NCBI GenBank assembly: GCA_914767715.1
Contig: OU612065.1
Span: 8,742,001 to 8,806,000, forward strand
DNA: 64,000 nucleotides
From: Membranipora membranacea
Taxonomy: Eukaryota; Bryozoa; Gymnolaemata; Cheilostomatida; Membraniporidae
Direction of reading: 5' to 3'
Position 1 is the first letter of the stretch, and every line of letters begins with the position of its first letter. The notes under the pieces are model-generated. The model ran no database searches. It saw nothing but the letters and a program-made list of their open reading frames with translations, and was not told the origin of the DNA. Shown piece after piece: positions 27,301 to 34,849 of this stretch. The position numbers were made by a program, and so were the translations under genes.

Positions 27301-30300
27301 CATACACCAAGGAGTACTCCTTGCATACACACATCCGGTTTTAACTGTGTACAGCCATGTAGTCACATATATATGGCTATAGCTAATAATGCTTAGGGCA
27401 TTGAGGGTATCCATGATTGGGCACAATTAGTTTAAAAGTTGCTGAACTGAGGAAAATTAAGAAGTTACAAATATAATATAACATAGTAAGAGATTATCCT
27501 ATGCAAAGTTGTCTGATTTTATCTTTATGAGACAGGCGTAAATTCTGAGCAAGTTACTACTGGGATAGTTACAAATGAAATAACTCACCCATTCTGATGG
27601 TCATAATGTAAATTCCACTTAGTGAACCAAAGTGATGAATCCTGAGCCCTGATCAGTACTCGTACAAAGCTGAGAGTAATAATATCTTAATATCTAATAT
27701 GTTTTTCTTTTTTGTATTTTACTAACCATTGTATGATCGAGCGAGTACTCTAATGTATCCACATGCTCAATATGCAGTAAATGATTTTTAGAATGCATCC
27801 ACATTCCTTCCCTATTATGACTGAGAAGAGTTGCTGCAGGTATAGTAGACATATCACATTGTATCTGAAGGGCATCATAGTCACGTTCCTCTCCATCGAT
27901 ATCAATCCAGAATAAACCACTGGCTGGAAATCCATATCTTAGCTGTGCCTCAACACAACTCTCAGGTGCTATAAAAACACAAGTTTTTTTTGGATACAAT
28001 TCTCATTGGTAACATGCATATATACTGCCAAGTGTCAGTCTTTTTATGAAAGATGGGAGGTTGGTTGAGAATTAGATGAGTCTGATGATGTAGGTATAGC
28101 TTACCTGGATAGCCATGAGCGCTCATTACCACAGCAAAATTAGGGTAGGTTGGGTCAACAGGCTCAACTTGGTAGAGACGTATGTACCTAGCAGGTATAT
28201 AATTTCCATTACTTAACAGCTGATTCTCACTGATAACTACAGCACTCTCTGCGTGGTAGTACTCCTGAGATATAAATGTGTAAATGTGTGTTGAATAACT
28301 ATCATGATAGGATTGTAAGAGGCAATGCTGTTAGCAGCCTTACAGAAGAGATGCAGATGGCCTTGAACTTATCTTCATTCTCGTTATGTTGACACTGTGT
28401 AGGTTTATGGTACCACAATCTTGCTACTCATAGTGACAATGCCAACATAAAAATTTACTAAAACGGTAGATAGAGGATAGTAGTAGAAGAGACATCATAG
28501 TTAGATATATAGTTCCATCCTCACCTTACAGTCTGATTGACCTGGCTCTTTCACACATTCTATATCATCTTCTGAAGAGTCTGTACCAAAGTGGATTGTG
28601 AAATATCGGGCGGCATAATGTCGACTGTGTTCATATTTCCCCTGAAAGATATCAATAAACAATTTGTAAGTTGACATTGCTACAGCTACAGCTACTAGTG
28701 ATCATCACACATCAGTTAGACTTATAAACTTACAACATTAAACTATGCTAATTTTGCAATGACAGTAGGAAATACTAGCATCGGAAATTTGGTAACTATG
28801 GGAAGGATGAAGTGTCAAGTATTCTTGGCTATAGACAGTAGGTTTTGTGTAGTTATACATTTACCTACAGTGCTTATCATTGTGCCTAAACCTGGTTCTA
28901 AATCAAAGCGTGAAGAGAACGAGGTACAAGCTGGCAGCTTCTAGATCACATGAAACTAGTTATTATGAGATATAAGCTTACCCTGTATCTGATATATGAC
29001 ACATCATACACAGTACTGAATGTGAGCTGAGCCCATTCAGCTGACACACTAGAGGCAGCATACCAAGCAATGTGGGCGTGGTTATACTGAAAGTACGCTG
29101 AGTTCATGTGGTGCTGTATGTTTGTATTTGAGGAAGCGCTGTAGGCCAGATGAGCTGTAATCTGAGTACGAAATACTACAAACAGACAAATACGAATGGA
29201 TAATCTTGATTTGATTCAATGTGTTTCCATGTGGTTGAGCTGTGCGAATTTCGGTGTTGTGCGAACCATGGGAATGCCTACTGACTCGCACTGAGTTTGA
29301 ATATCCTGCTTGCGCAGAGTAGCTCATGCTATTGCGAGCCCGGACTGCTGAGCGTTAAGCATTAAAGATTGTAGTTCGAGGGGTCCAATTATGTTTCCCG
29401 ATTGTGGCAGATGTTTTTTGAAGTTTGAGGTCCATAAAAATGGATGTATATTTTGAGGGTGAGGATAGAGGTGACAGCTCAGCTCAATCTAGGCGAACCT
29501 CAAAATCCACATGGAAACATGATGATTATATTCAGGCTTCATTTAAATGTAGAAACTTTCTGAGTCGACTCTGTCCCTTTTCACATAGCTCCAATAAAGT
29601 TGATAGACAATGGTGAGTTTGATGGGTCAGTATAGATTAGTTTGAAAATGGTAGTAAAGTAAAGCTTACACTTCTTGTAGCCATTATATCCAATCTTAAG
29701 CTTCAGAGCCCCATCATACTCCAAAGGTATAACTCTGATAAATCTTGCCTCTATGACATCGGGAAATGCCCCGTTGGTAGTCTGGTACTTGCTGGCTGTG
29801 AAATTCTACAATGATCGGCAAGGGTCTGCTACATGGCATTATTGTGTTAGATAAGTGATTGTGTTGCTCAACTTGAGTAAATTAAAAATTAGAGCTGTAT
29901 AACTTACCATGAGTTTCACAGAGCATCTTTAGTCCAACTTAAATTGAGTTTCATAACAGAACTTAAGCCACAGACACAGATTAACACAGATCAAAATTTG
30001 TGTTGAAAATTGCTCATCCTTGCAGTGTATTCCATCAAAGACAGTCATTGTTTGTCATCTTATCATCTGGAGGTTTCTGTGCCAGCTATATCTAGCTTTC
30101 TGACATCAGTAGCTGATGCTATTGTAGTTGATAACTAGAGGGATTATATCATTACACGCTCATTACACCCCTCAGAGGGTTTTGAGGCTTTTGGCATCCA
30201 CCTTTGCACTTACCAAAATTAGTTTAGAGTTAAGCTGTTACGTTAGTTAACAGAATGATAATCGGCAACAAACTTACAGCACATTGTGCACCTCTCTGAA

Positions 30301-32596
30301 TGCACACCCATTCTGTGTCATTTTCTTTATACGGGCTGTATTCGAACATGAACTTGTTAACGTATCCATTGTTGAGACCCTGAAAATATAGAAATATATT
30401 TTTTTTATTTATCTCATCATTAATCATGCGTCATAACCCAATGAACTTTCCTCAAAAAACACATTGGACGTAAAAATAACCACAGAACTATAAATGAAAC
30501 AAACTTCTAAAAAAAGTAGACTTCAAGCGGGCTTACCTCAATCCCATATCCATAGAGCCTGAAAACGGTTCCGAGATCAACAGCCAGCCACGAGCCTTCA
30601 TTAGTGCTGGGTATCCAGGCGTTACTGTATTGACTTATCTTAGCGTTTGTAACACTCCCAGATGATGCATAGAAAGAGGCAACATGAATGTGTCCACCAT
30701 GTCTAGTTCCAATATCCGCATGGGCGAGGTCAGCTGTAACGAGGTCACAACACATGTATTAGCCGGAAACTGTTAGAGAAACCCTTGCCCATTTCTGAAA
30801 TCGCTCCTAACAAGCCATATATCACAACTTTGGTTAGCCATTTAGATGAAATAAAAGAAGTTCACAAGACGAGAAGTTACCTTACCTATGACACCATAAG
30901 CTTCCACTCTGAGAGCAAACTCAACATCGGAGCAGCAGATAGGATAGAATCTTATCCCAAAATTGCTGACTGGTTCTAAGAGATCATTGATTACTCCAGT
31001 AGAGTCATCGGTATTACCCTCAAAGTCCTGTTAAGTGGCAAGAAGAGAATATTAGACTCAAAAGCTCCTATCAGTTCACTCCTGGAAATGCATCTGTCTG
31101 TATTCAGCAGTGGGTATGAGTAAGTTACTGCTACTCTGACGGGATATGGTATGGATGGCGATTTGTTTTGTTTATTTCAGATATAGTCATACATGCTTCG
31201 GTAATTGACATTCTAAGATTGTCGAAATTCTGACAGCCAATTATTCAGGGTGTAGCTTTCTTGCTTGGGGAAATAGCTACAGTCTGAGAGAGCCTGGCTT
31301 GACATGCTTTGTTGGTAAAGGGGAGAGGCTGCGCCAATGCTTTCAAAGGTTAGTAGCATGGGGGGGGGGGTCTCTCAATTAAAATGAGTGATGCTATACT
31401 AAAGCAAATTATAACTATCACTTCGCTCAAAATTATCACTCACTGGTTTTTTCAATTACACAAAATCGCAGAATGCATTCAGATCCATCATTGAGTGAGC
31501 GATTTGAAAGCGAGAACCTAGCAGGTATCGCTCACTCACTGTGTGAGCGATCAGATTGCAATTTTGGCTGGTTCTAATTGAAAGACCCCCCCCCCCCCCC
31601 CCCTGGAAACAATGTTAAGAGATACTAATGGGTTTATGAGCGCATTTTAAGTTATATTATTAGTCTTACCTTGGTTGTGCCACCCTCTGTGTATTTCACC
31701 CACTCTCCATCCACATAGAATGCTAAATTATACTGCTGAACATACTTTAAACTTTTGCCCTGCAATCAAATTTTAATGAAAATTAGGTTTCGGGACTTAT
31801 GGGGGTCTGTTTTTGCACCGAGATTTTTTCACTGATTGAAAAAATAGCCATGATCTAATCATCTTTTACTCCTTGGTCTAATTGCAGGGACATATAGCTA
31901 TGCATGTCCTGCAGAATAACAAAAAATGATACTCACCTGGGTTCCAACCTGATGGATAATCCAAACATTGGTGAATGTTATCTGAATATACGGATCCGAG
32001 TCAGAGTCTGTTGGAGCCCAGTGGTTGTTAAAGTTCAGTCTGCAGTAGTAATCTTGTGTAGAGGGAGCTTTAGAACTTGATGAGAAGTCATTGTTTGACA
32101 CCCGACTAGTATGTTCTATTCCAACCGGACTGTACGCTATAAACATACCAGGAAATGTACCGATTCCAAATCTCATTATACTGCTCAATCTTGAATAGTG
32201 GGAAAATTGTTAATCAGACAGTGTGCATGTCAAAACTATGCGACTGTCGCAACAGTGAACAAGGTTATATCCGAACCCAATCCAGACCTGGTCTAAACAC
32301 TAAAAATAAAATAATGTTGATTTCAAGTGATTAAATAATGGTGACTAATAGTTTTCTTCCTACATTATATGCTACAATTACCGTTTACCATTTTGTGTTT
32401 AACTTTAACATAACAAATTTGCAGTTTCGGATGGATTTAGGAAATAACGCCAACGCTTGTTTAAACAAACTGCTGGTAAAAATAAACCAATAAAAATCGA
32501 CTTACAATTTAACTCCAGATTTTTGGTTCCGCTGAGAACCAAGTGTAATGTACAAGATAAGATTGGAAGAAAGATGGGCTGCACAGAGTGCCTCAT
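1..32596 (-). CDS. Giant secreted mosaic protein gene (52 exons traced, 3' end outside window)
   Basis: I traced 52 exons with consensus GT/AG borders from the ATG at 32596-32594 down to 315. Exon lengths sum to 8529 bases, exactly 2843 codons, and every intron phase matches the next exon, so this is one open reading frame rather than several genes. Order: signal peptide, three F5/8C, a fibrinogen-like module of the contactin-associated-protein kind, LamG-like, fibrinogen C-terminal domain (FReD), F5/8C, FReD interrupted by WSC, F5/8C, fibrinogen-like, Link, EGF, fibrinogen-like, C-type lectin interrupted by F5/8C, EGF, sushi, fibrinogen-like. Most module borders are phase 1, the usual sign of exon shuffling. 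No membrane segment is seen before the window ends. From families: an extracellular, probably carbohydrate- or matrix-binding adhesion protein. Its exact role is unknown. Individual exon ends are inferred without transcript data. Confidence 0.85.
315..526 (-). CDS. Mosaic gene exon 52: start of fibrinogen-like module 4
   Basis: The exon encodes residues about 2773-2843: RCFPSGLYELDFDGYSGPLP, then AYCDMSTTPPTTIIH and NYTMQVDYVLPDE. This is the first part of another contactin-associated-protein-type fibrinogen-like module, closely parallel to exon 41. It ends in phase 0 at a GTAAAG donor (314-309). The following exon is not seen in 1-308, so the gene continues beyond the window. Confidence 0.75.
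811..1009 (-). CDS. Mosaic gene exon 51: sushi (CCP) module
   Basis: The 199-base exon encodes residues about 2707-2772 with NYTVGSTLQYTCSEGTLIQG, RVCQSDLRWSGLPPVCG. The 'G..v.y.C..Gy.l.G...r.C...g.Ws...P.C' pattern is the complement control protein fold. The first Cys of the four is supplied by the end of exon 50 (KLCDFEPFP). It starts in phase 0 and ends in phase 1. Confidence 0.85.
1219..1758 (-). CDS. Mosaic gene exons 49-50: acidic linker and EGF-like module 2
   Basis: Exon 1657-1758 (SQEEVESDMTNFTSVVLDPI region, one Cys near its end) is an acidic linker with NFT and NET glycosylation sequons. Exon 1219-1388 encodes a textbook EGF: ASYPCLNNGTCTANY, ETFECECTEGFLGDRCEIP, with all six Cys, followed by about 20 residues leading into the sushi module. 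Exon 49 is phase 1-1. Exon 50 ends in phase 0. Confidence 0.85.
2335..6165 (-). CDS. Mosaic gene exons 45, 46 and 48: C-type lectin-like domain, split by an F5/8C exon
   Basis: Exons 6065-6165 and 5729-5834 encode the first half (residues about 2332-2400): CGDDWVTGNGSCYYLQR, DNCEDMNGYLAVINSAEDME and WYYIGLEYV. Exon 2335-2529 (residues about 2551-2615) gives the second half: MYVWLDGTTENDFSDWRSGY, GCVLWSV, TIDWDCADSGRWSICER. Together they make one complete C-type lectin-like domain with the family's Cys pairs and the 'WiGl' and 'W.dG....f..W..g.P' motifs. The Ca-binding EPN/QPD and WND motifs are not conserved, so classic Ca-dependent sugar binding is doubtful. Exon 47, a whole F5/8C module, lies between the halves. 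Confidence 0.8.
3095..3544 (-). CDS. Mosaic gene exon 47: complete F5/8C module in one exon, inserted in the lectin domain
   Basis: A 450-base phase 1-1 exon encoding residues about 2401-2550. It starts GTNLALNKPAWQKDNYSAPG, contains KAVDG, WWWYVDLESQKDIGNVRIF and ARYVAIYFP, and ends YINLREIEV. The 'NLAlnKpa.qSs....a..avDG' opening is the discoidin/fucolectin type, more canonical than any of the other five F5/8C modules, and it is the only one without internal introns. Both features suggest separate and later acquisition, for example from a retrocopied or single-exon donor. Confidence 0.85.
3896..4152. repeat. Degenerate TGAT/GAGT-rich simple-sequence array in intron 46
   Basis: About 255 bases made of shuffled short words TGATTGAT, TTATTG and GAGTGAG, with higher-order blocks near 20 bases. 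It lies in the intron between the first lectin half and the inserted F5/8C exon. Confidence 0.85.
5120..5341. repeat. Possible MITE-like element with 14-base inverted ends
   Basis: CCTAGTGCCCTCAC at 5120-5133 is matched by its exact reverse complement at 5328-5341. The 222-base span is AT-rich inside and sits in intron 46. No target-site duplication is visible, so the call is weak. An open frame across it on the minus strand has no recognisable protein family. Confidence 0.35.
7117..7227 (-). CDS. Mosaic gene exon 44: short two-cysteine module of unknown family
   Basis: A 37-codon phase 1-1 exon with FPTCYHYEIAGHTTPGQYKL and GSEVECSMQGYEG. It has only two Cys and could be one disulfide loop, for example a remnant of the first strand region of a fibrinogen-like or sushi module. 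I do not recognise a family. Its donor is GTGCGT. It lies between fibrinogen-like module 3 and the C-type lectin module and is in frame with both. Confidence 0.55.
7604..8553 (-). CDS. Mosaic gene exons 41-43: fibrinogen-like module 3
   Basis: Exons 8278-8553, 7972-8106 and 7604-7768 encode residues about 2103-2294. Motifs are SGYYYIDPDGHGTGTDSFEV, YCDMTYAPPITILENN, DYTDEQLESLIDSSSNFCHQ, YWECDCNPHC and SKLPIREFY. They match the contactin-associated-protein fibrinogen-like domain in order ('pDG', 'vyCDM', 'qLe.lID.S..C.q', 'C.C...C', 'lPi..'). All three exons are phase 1-1. For exon 43 the acceptor at 7769-7770 was chosen because the upstream AG gives a stop within 15 codons. Confidence 0.7.
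8846..9720 (-). CDS. Mosaic gene exons 39-40: linker and EGF-like module 1
   Basis: Exon 9652-9720 (23 codons, TVRKQIKSTEAITPTNYTVE region) is a short linker without known motifs. Exon 8846-8986 encodes about residues 2056-2102 with Cys spacing C-x5-C-x5-C-x8-C-x-C-x9-C, including SQGRCINDRLHQYICICV, an EGF-like pattern. Both exons are phase 1-1. The glycine expected near the fifth Cys is missing, so the fold is a moderate-confidence call. An EGF directly followed by the fibrinogen-like module is also the order found in contactin-associated proteins. Confidence 0.65.
10074..11013 (-). CDS. Mosaic gene exons 37-38: Link (hyaluronan-binding type) module
   Basis: Exons 10859-11013 and 10074-10218 encode residues about 1933-2032. 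The segment KYVYRVSNNYVLLTAAAACV, then LATFDQLVAAHDAGFDSECT, WGW, YSLVRPRVHTNAQLCFG and FCYS matches the Link fold: the V.Y....R..Lt...A...C opening, the 'lAt..qL.aA...GfD.C..GWl' core, the 'P' and 'C.G' turns and the last Cys. Four Cys fit the two family disulfides. The second exon could be read through to a stop at 10059, but a donor (CTG|GTTTGT at 10073) joins it in frame to exon 39, so I take the gene as continuing. Confidence 0.7.
11374..13044 (-). CDS. Mosaic gene exons 33-36: fibrinogen-like module 2 (contactin-associated-protein type)
   Basis: Exons 12821-13044, 12465-12574, 11925-12082 and 11374-11532 encode residues about 1716-1932. It reads SSGIYWLDPDGAAGDHPPFQ followed by VECF, then WNEQYMKYVMDGTESAFHWYY, RYCMCDDIGNCAG, and the closing PLRSDILLPVTQWY. 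This follows the contactin-associated-protein fibrinogen-like domain: a 'pDG' segment, a Trp-rich loop, a 'C.C' motif and a late 'lPVtq' motif. It is the most complete example in this gene. Confidence 0.7.
13176..14123 (-). CDS. Mosaic gene exons 30-32: F5/8C module 5
   Basis: Exons 13880-14123, 13495-13638 and 13176-13351 encode residues about 1528-1715. Marks are SSAYLYSDGLSGEKAWCAP, EYYLQVDLKNSYYISALMIQ, VTQFKFHMSANGINY and VRYVRIEPAEFVDYPKLRVD. The internal introns are phase 2, unlike modules 1-3 (phase 0), so this copy has a different origin or an older divergence. The last donor (GTTCGT at 13175) is weak but keeps the frame. Confidence 0.75.
14328..16974 (-). CDS. Mosaic gene exons 24-26 and 29: fibrinogen C-terminal domain (FReD) 2, split by a WSC module
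   Basis: Exons 16871-16974, 16382-16594 and 15932-16004 give the first part (residues about 1228-1357): HTIYPRDQNHTVNVWCDSDW, then DGFGTDSMSGDFWLGLEAIH, then ALRYVYVDLPSGEESA. The last part lies in exon 29 (14328-14567, residues about 1448-1527): AGDSMSLDNSGFVSGCGSFW, then the DCDSSLTGAYP loop, GINWRTF and EVIIKMRPS. These are the two consecutive parts of a single FReD, matching the order in FReD 1 and in the family, but two WSC exons lie between them. Exons 26 and 29 are phase compatible (1 to 1). Confidence 0.8.
14690..14945. mobile_element. hAT-type non-autonomous transposon (MITE), 256 bp
   Basis: The element begins CAGGGGTGCCCAACC and ends GGTTGGGCAGCCCTG, imperfect terminal inverted repeats of the hAT superfamily style. 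It is flanked by the perfect 8-base direct repeat TGTTAGAA at 14682-14689 and 14946-14953, the target-site length typical of hAT. It is in the intron between WSC exon 28 and FReD exon 29. It has no coding capacity. Confidence 0.9.
15021..15524 (-). CDS. Mosaic gene exons 27-28: WSC module inserted in FReD 2
   Basis: Exons 15417-15524 and 15021-15182, both phase 1-1, encode residues about 1358-1447. Typical WSC features are the opening DYVGCYLDEADRAMEHR, then SLESCLEHCADTGFPYFGVQ, GYACFCGTGYDKHG and CAGNSNQTCGGPWRNSVYKI, giving eight Cys in the usual arrangement. WSC domains are carbohydrate-binding in yeast stress sensors and are found in polycystin-related and other animal surface proteins. 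Because both exons are symmetric, the pair can be included or skipped without a frame change. Confidence 0.85.
17166..20463 (-). CDS. Mosaic gene exons 21-23: F5/8C module 4
   Basis: Exons 20213-20463, 18607-18720 and 17166-17340 encode residues about 1048-1227. The module reads FPLLVASSIPDSAYIGDQHC, NWIQAELGHVYVPTAIGTQ, then WIQCWDDYEVRYSYDGRNF and SPSRFLRLLPKSEVGG. It has the family's Trp and the 'Y..DG' turn. Exon 22 (18607-18720) has a second, truncated copy at 20801-20993, upstream of exon 21 in transcription order. Exon 22 itself is complete, with donor GTAGGG. The 1.5 kb intron between exons 21 and 22 carries two small mobile insertions. Confidence 0.8.
19066..19144. mobile_element. 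79-bp perfect fold-back insertion with 9-base direct repeats
   Basis: Arms 19066-19103 and 19107-19144 are perfect 38-base inverted repeats around a 3-base loop (ATC). The arm starts TAGCCTGTCTTGACAAGC. It is flanked exactly by AGTATAGTG at 19057-19065 and again at 19145-19153. A single-arm relative (21 of 23 bases from AGCCTG) occurs at 31291-31313. The 9-base duplication is the length made by Mutator-type transposases, but assignment to that family is inference. Confidence 0.8.
19224..19542. mobile_element. PIF/Harbinger-like MITE, 319 bp
   Basis: Terminal inverted repeats of 31 bases with one mismatch start GGCCACACCAAATT at both ends. The flanks are TTA at 19221-19223 and 19543-19545, the 3-base TWA duplication typical of PIF/Harbinger. 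The interior consists of degenerate repeats of a purine-rich unit around GGAGGCTGGAGGTAA. It lies in the intron between exons 21 and 22 of the mosaic gene. Confidence 0.85.
20661..21133. repeat. Compound duplication: exon-22 fragment between perfect 140-bp direct repeats
   Basis: 20661-20800 and 20994-21133 are identical over 140 bases. Between them, 20801-20993 copies 18642-18834 with two mismatches in 193 bases. That source holds the acceptor and the first 79 coding bases of exon 22 (CRSIAGGHWIQCWDDYEVRY) plus adjoining intron. The copy lacks the exon's 3' end and donor and lies upstream of exon 21, so it cannot be spliced as a normal exon. It is annotated as an exon pseudo-copy. Confidence 0.9.
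21283..22974 (-). CDS. Mosaic gene exons 16-20: fibrinogen C-terminal domain (FReD) 1
   Basis: Exons 22826-22974, 22525-22621, 21991-22155, 21630-21858 and 21283-21341 encode residues about 815-1047. Clear FReD signatures are IRDCGDLVG, TSGVYKIHPF, FVYCDLDTDSGGWT, YRRGFGSVDEDHFLG, ARYEFRVEATDYD, FSTRDR, the NCF loop and the final RMIELKIRRFG strand. Length matches the roughly 220-residue family. It is intact and uninterrupted, which gives an internal standard for the second, split FReD. Typical ligands of the family are acetylated sugars and glycans on microbes or cells. Confidence 0.85.
23174..24282 (+). mobile_element. 5'-truncated RTE-type LINE, degraded
   Basis: The plus strand encodes the second part of a reverse transcriptase and the C-terminal region of an RTE-like element: VFVDLEKAYDTVPRGL (motif A), GLHQGSALSPFLF (motif B), MLFADGLVLCDE (motif C), EYLGTTID, then RGRPKKSWMDTVKDDM near the end. 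Frameshifts and stops break it (at 23580 and around 23965). A 13-base target duplication, TGCAGTACCAACT, flanks it at 23161-23173 and 24283-24295. The 3' end carries the short repeated motif GGTGAGA typical of RTE tails. It lies antisense in the intron between exons 15 and 16 of the mosaic gene. Confidence 0.9.
24362..25803 (-). CDS. Mosaic gene exons 13-15: LamG / thrombospondin-N-like (concanavalin-fold) module
   Basis: Exons 25609-25803, 24690-24917 and 24362-24451 encode residues about 644-814. The pattern fits the jelly-roll family: VGSFSIFAVLKLYS, then an FFIVRK strand, the DTWMSLVISYDQDSSTISLM strand pair (the family's 'W..l.v......v.lyvDC'), a Cys two residues later, and SLEFGR near the end. 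All three exons are phase 1-1. The family includes laminin G, neurexin and pentraxin-like lectins. I place it here by strand pattern only, so the sub-family is uncertain. Confidence 0.6.
25929..27968 (-). CDS. Mosaic gene exons 11-12: fibrinogen-like module (contactin-associated-protein type) 1
   Basis: Exons 27727-27968 and 25929-26208 encode residues about 470-643. The core FPASGLFWIDIDGE ... LQIQCDMST, followed by IVDGSVSCELPF and SAYWRRKEESW, follows the fibrinogen-like segment of contactin-associated proteins. There, a 'DG' turn, a 'yCDM' motif, an 'lIDGS..C' motif and a Trp-containing loop occur in the same order. The second half of exon 12 is acidic, looks disordered, and leads into the LamG-like module. 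The 1.5 kb intron between the two exons (26209-27726) holds no coding signal that I recognise. Confidence 0.65.
28105..29154 (-). CDS. Mosaic gene exons 8-10: F5/8C module 3
   Basis: Exons 28982-29154, 28525-28641 and 28105-28264 encode residues about 320-469. Key pieces are AHIAWYAASSVSAEWAQLTF, RYFTIHFGTD and the closing strand PARYIRLYQVEPVD. The exon phases repeat those of modules 1 and 2. The acceptor at 29155-29156 was chosen over one six bases upstream because only it keeps the F5/8C reading frame. Confidence 0.75.
29670..30733 (-). CDS. Mosaic gene exons 5-7: F5/8C module 2
   Basis: Exons 30537-30733, 30278-30379 and 29670-29805 encode residues about 175-319. The module shows NAWIPSTNEGSWLAVDLG, then NGYVNKFMFEYSP and the closing ARFIRVIPLEYDGALKLKIG strand typical of the family. 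The split into three exons with phases 1-0, 0-0, 0-1 is the same as in module 1, which points to tandem duplication of a three-exon unit. Confidence 0.85.
30886..32136 (-). CDS. Mosaic gene exons 2-4: F5/8C (discoidin) module 1
   Basis: Exons 31937-32136, 31670-31759 and 30886-31027 encode residues about 31-174. Signs of the F5/8 type C fold are the APTDSDSDPYIQITF strand, the GTQ|GKSLKYVQQYNLAFYVDG segment where the family has its 'lkYS.DG..W' strand, and the closing ALRVE.YG motif. Phases are 1-0, 0-0, 0-1, so the whole module is a phase 1-1 cassette. The family binds phospholipids, collagen or sugars at the cell surface. The ligand here cannot be told. Confidence 0.8.
31360..31603. mobile_element. 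Probable MITE with poly-G/poly-C ends
   Basis: A run of 11 G (31360-31370) followed by TCTCTCAATTA is mirrored by TAATTGAAAGA followed by 18 C (31586-31603), so the ends are inverted repeats with one mismatch beyond the homopolymers. Inside, ATCGCTCAC (31527-31535) pairs with GTGAGCGAT (31543-31551), and further copies of GAGTGAGCGAT occur. It lies in the intron between exons 3 and 4. No flanking duplication could be assigned because of the homopolymers. Confidence 0.6.
32506..32596 (-). CDS. Exon 1 of mosaic gene: start codon and signal peptide
   Basis: The ATG at 32596 opens a 30-codon exon whose product begins MRHSVQPIFLPILSCTLHLV, a short charged start followed by a hydrophobic stretch, then Leu-Ser-Gly and a polar tail. 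This is a plausible signal peptide with cleavage near residues 22-24. The exon ends with a phase-1 donor (TT|GTAAGTC at 32505) that joins in frame to the first F5/8C exon at 32136. Two very short upstream reading frames lie just before the ATG, so 5' UTR control is possible but unproven. Confidence 0.75.
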
Positions 32597-33580
32597 TATG
32601 AGTTTAGTATCAGCCTCAAAATCTCCTTTTTCTTATCTCATGGTAATCGCTCAATTTATGAGGCTGACAACTACTCCATCGAAAGTACAGCTAGAGGCTG
32701 TCTGAACAACATCAATAAAGATGTTCTGTTAGAAATAATTATCAATCAGTTATTGACACCAATGTGACAATGAAGGGAGTATTATATAGGCCCATGGATA
32801 TTAAAACCATGCAGCTCCATAGGAGATGACTGATGTAACATAGGGCTAAAACAACAATAGAAATCAGGTGTCCACTCTAACAAAAGCTAACAAAAAAAAA
32901 ATATATTCTTGACAGCACCCGATTACTTATAAGATAATTCTGCAGCTCTATAAAAACAAAGCAACACAGCTTATAAATGGTTTACCAATATTTATTTGGA
33001 GGTATTGTGATTAGTAAATGGGCCGACAAATTCTAATCAATTATTTATAGCTCAAATTATTAATAACGGAGAAATATTATGTTGACAAGCATACGGACAG
33101 GATTTTCGATGTAATAAAATAAGTGCGACTGTTTCACTTGCGTCAGTAAGCTATTGTTCTAATGGACAAGGGTACCAAAAATTCAGTATGGGTTACTCAA
33201 GATATTTAAACAAAGTATCTTTGTAACCTTTGTTGGTCTGAGTTCATCAAACAGTTCAGAATCACAGAAAATGTAGGATCAAATATTGGGGCATGTATAA
33301 CGGTCACATAATAAGAGCCATAAACAACACAAAAACCACATTGAGCCTCTTGATTGGTCAGATCAACCCTTGGTCTAAACAAGCCACTCAAAATATACCT
33401 CACTACCTGCAATTGAACGATCACACTTGTTTCAACTTGGAGAGCGTTTCTATTTTCGTAATAAATGAAATTTTAGGATTTTGTGTAATTATGTTTATTT
33501 ATGAAGACAAACAAGATGATCAGCTGCACTAATGTTGAACATCATGTGACCCACACTCTTCCCTCGTGGTGATTCAGTTT
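32597..33580. other. Intergenic: promoter side of the mosaic gene and 3' side of RBBP9-like gene
   Basis: No coding signal is evident on either strand. A minus-strand AATAAA at 33499-33494 is the likely polyadenylation signal of the RBBP9-like gene, 82 bases past its stop. No strong TATA box was seen upstream of 32596. Confidence 0.6.
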
Positions 33581-34654
<1,074 letters not shown>

Positions 34655-34849
34655 TTCTTTAACATAAATAGTGAAAATGAACCAATTTGAAGTTAAATGT
34701 GTTATTGTGAAATGGAGTTATCATGATAATAACAAAGACAAGACAACTCCCAAATAGGTGATGGGTAGAAGATTTATTATTTGCATGCAGTCGATGATGA
34801 GGATGGCATCCCTGAGGACGTATTCCAACACAGTATATGTATATTGGTA

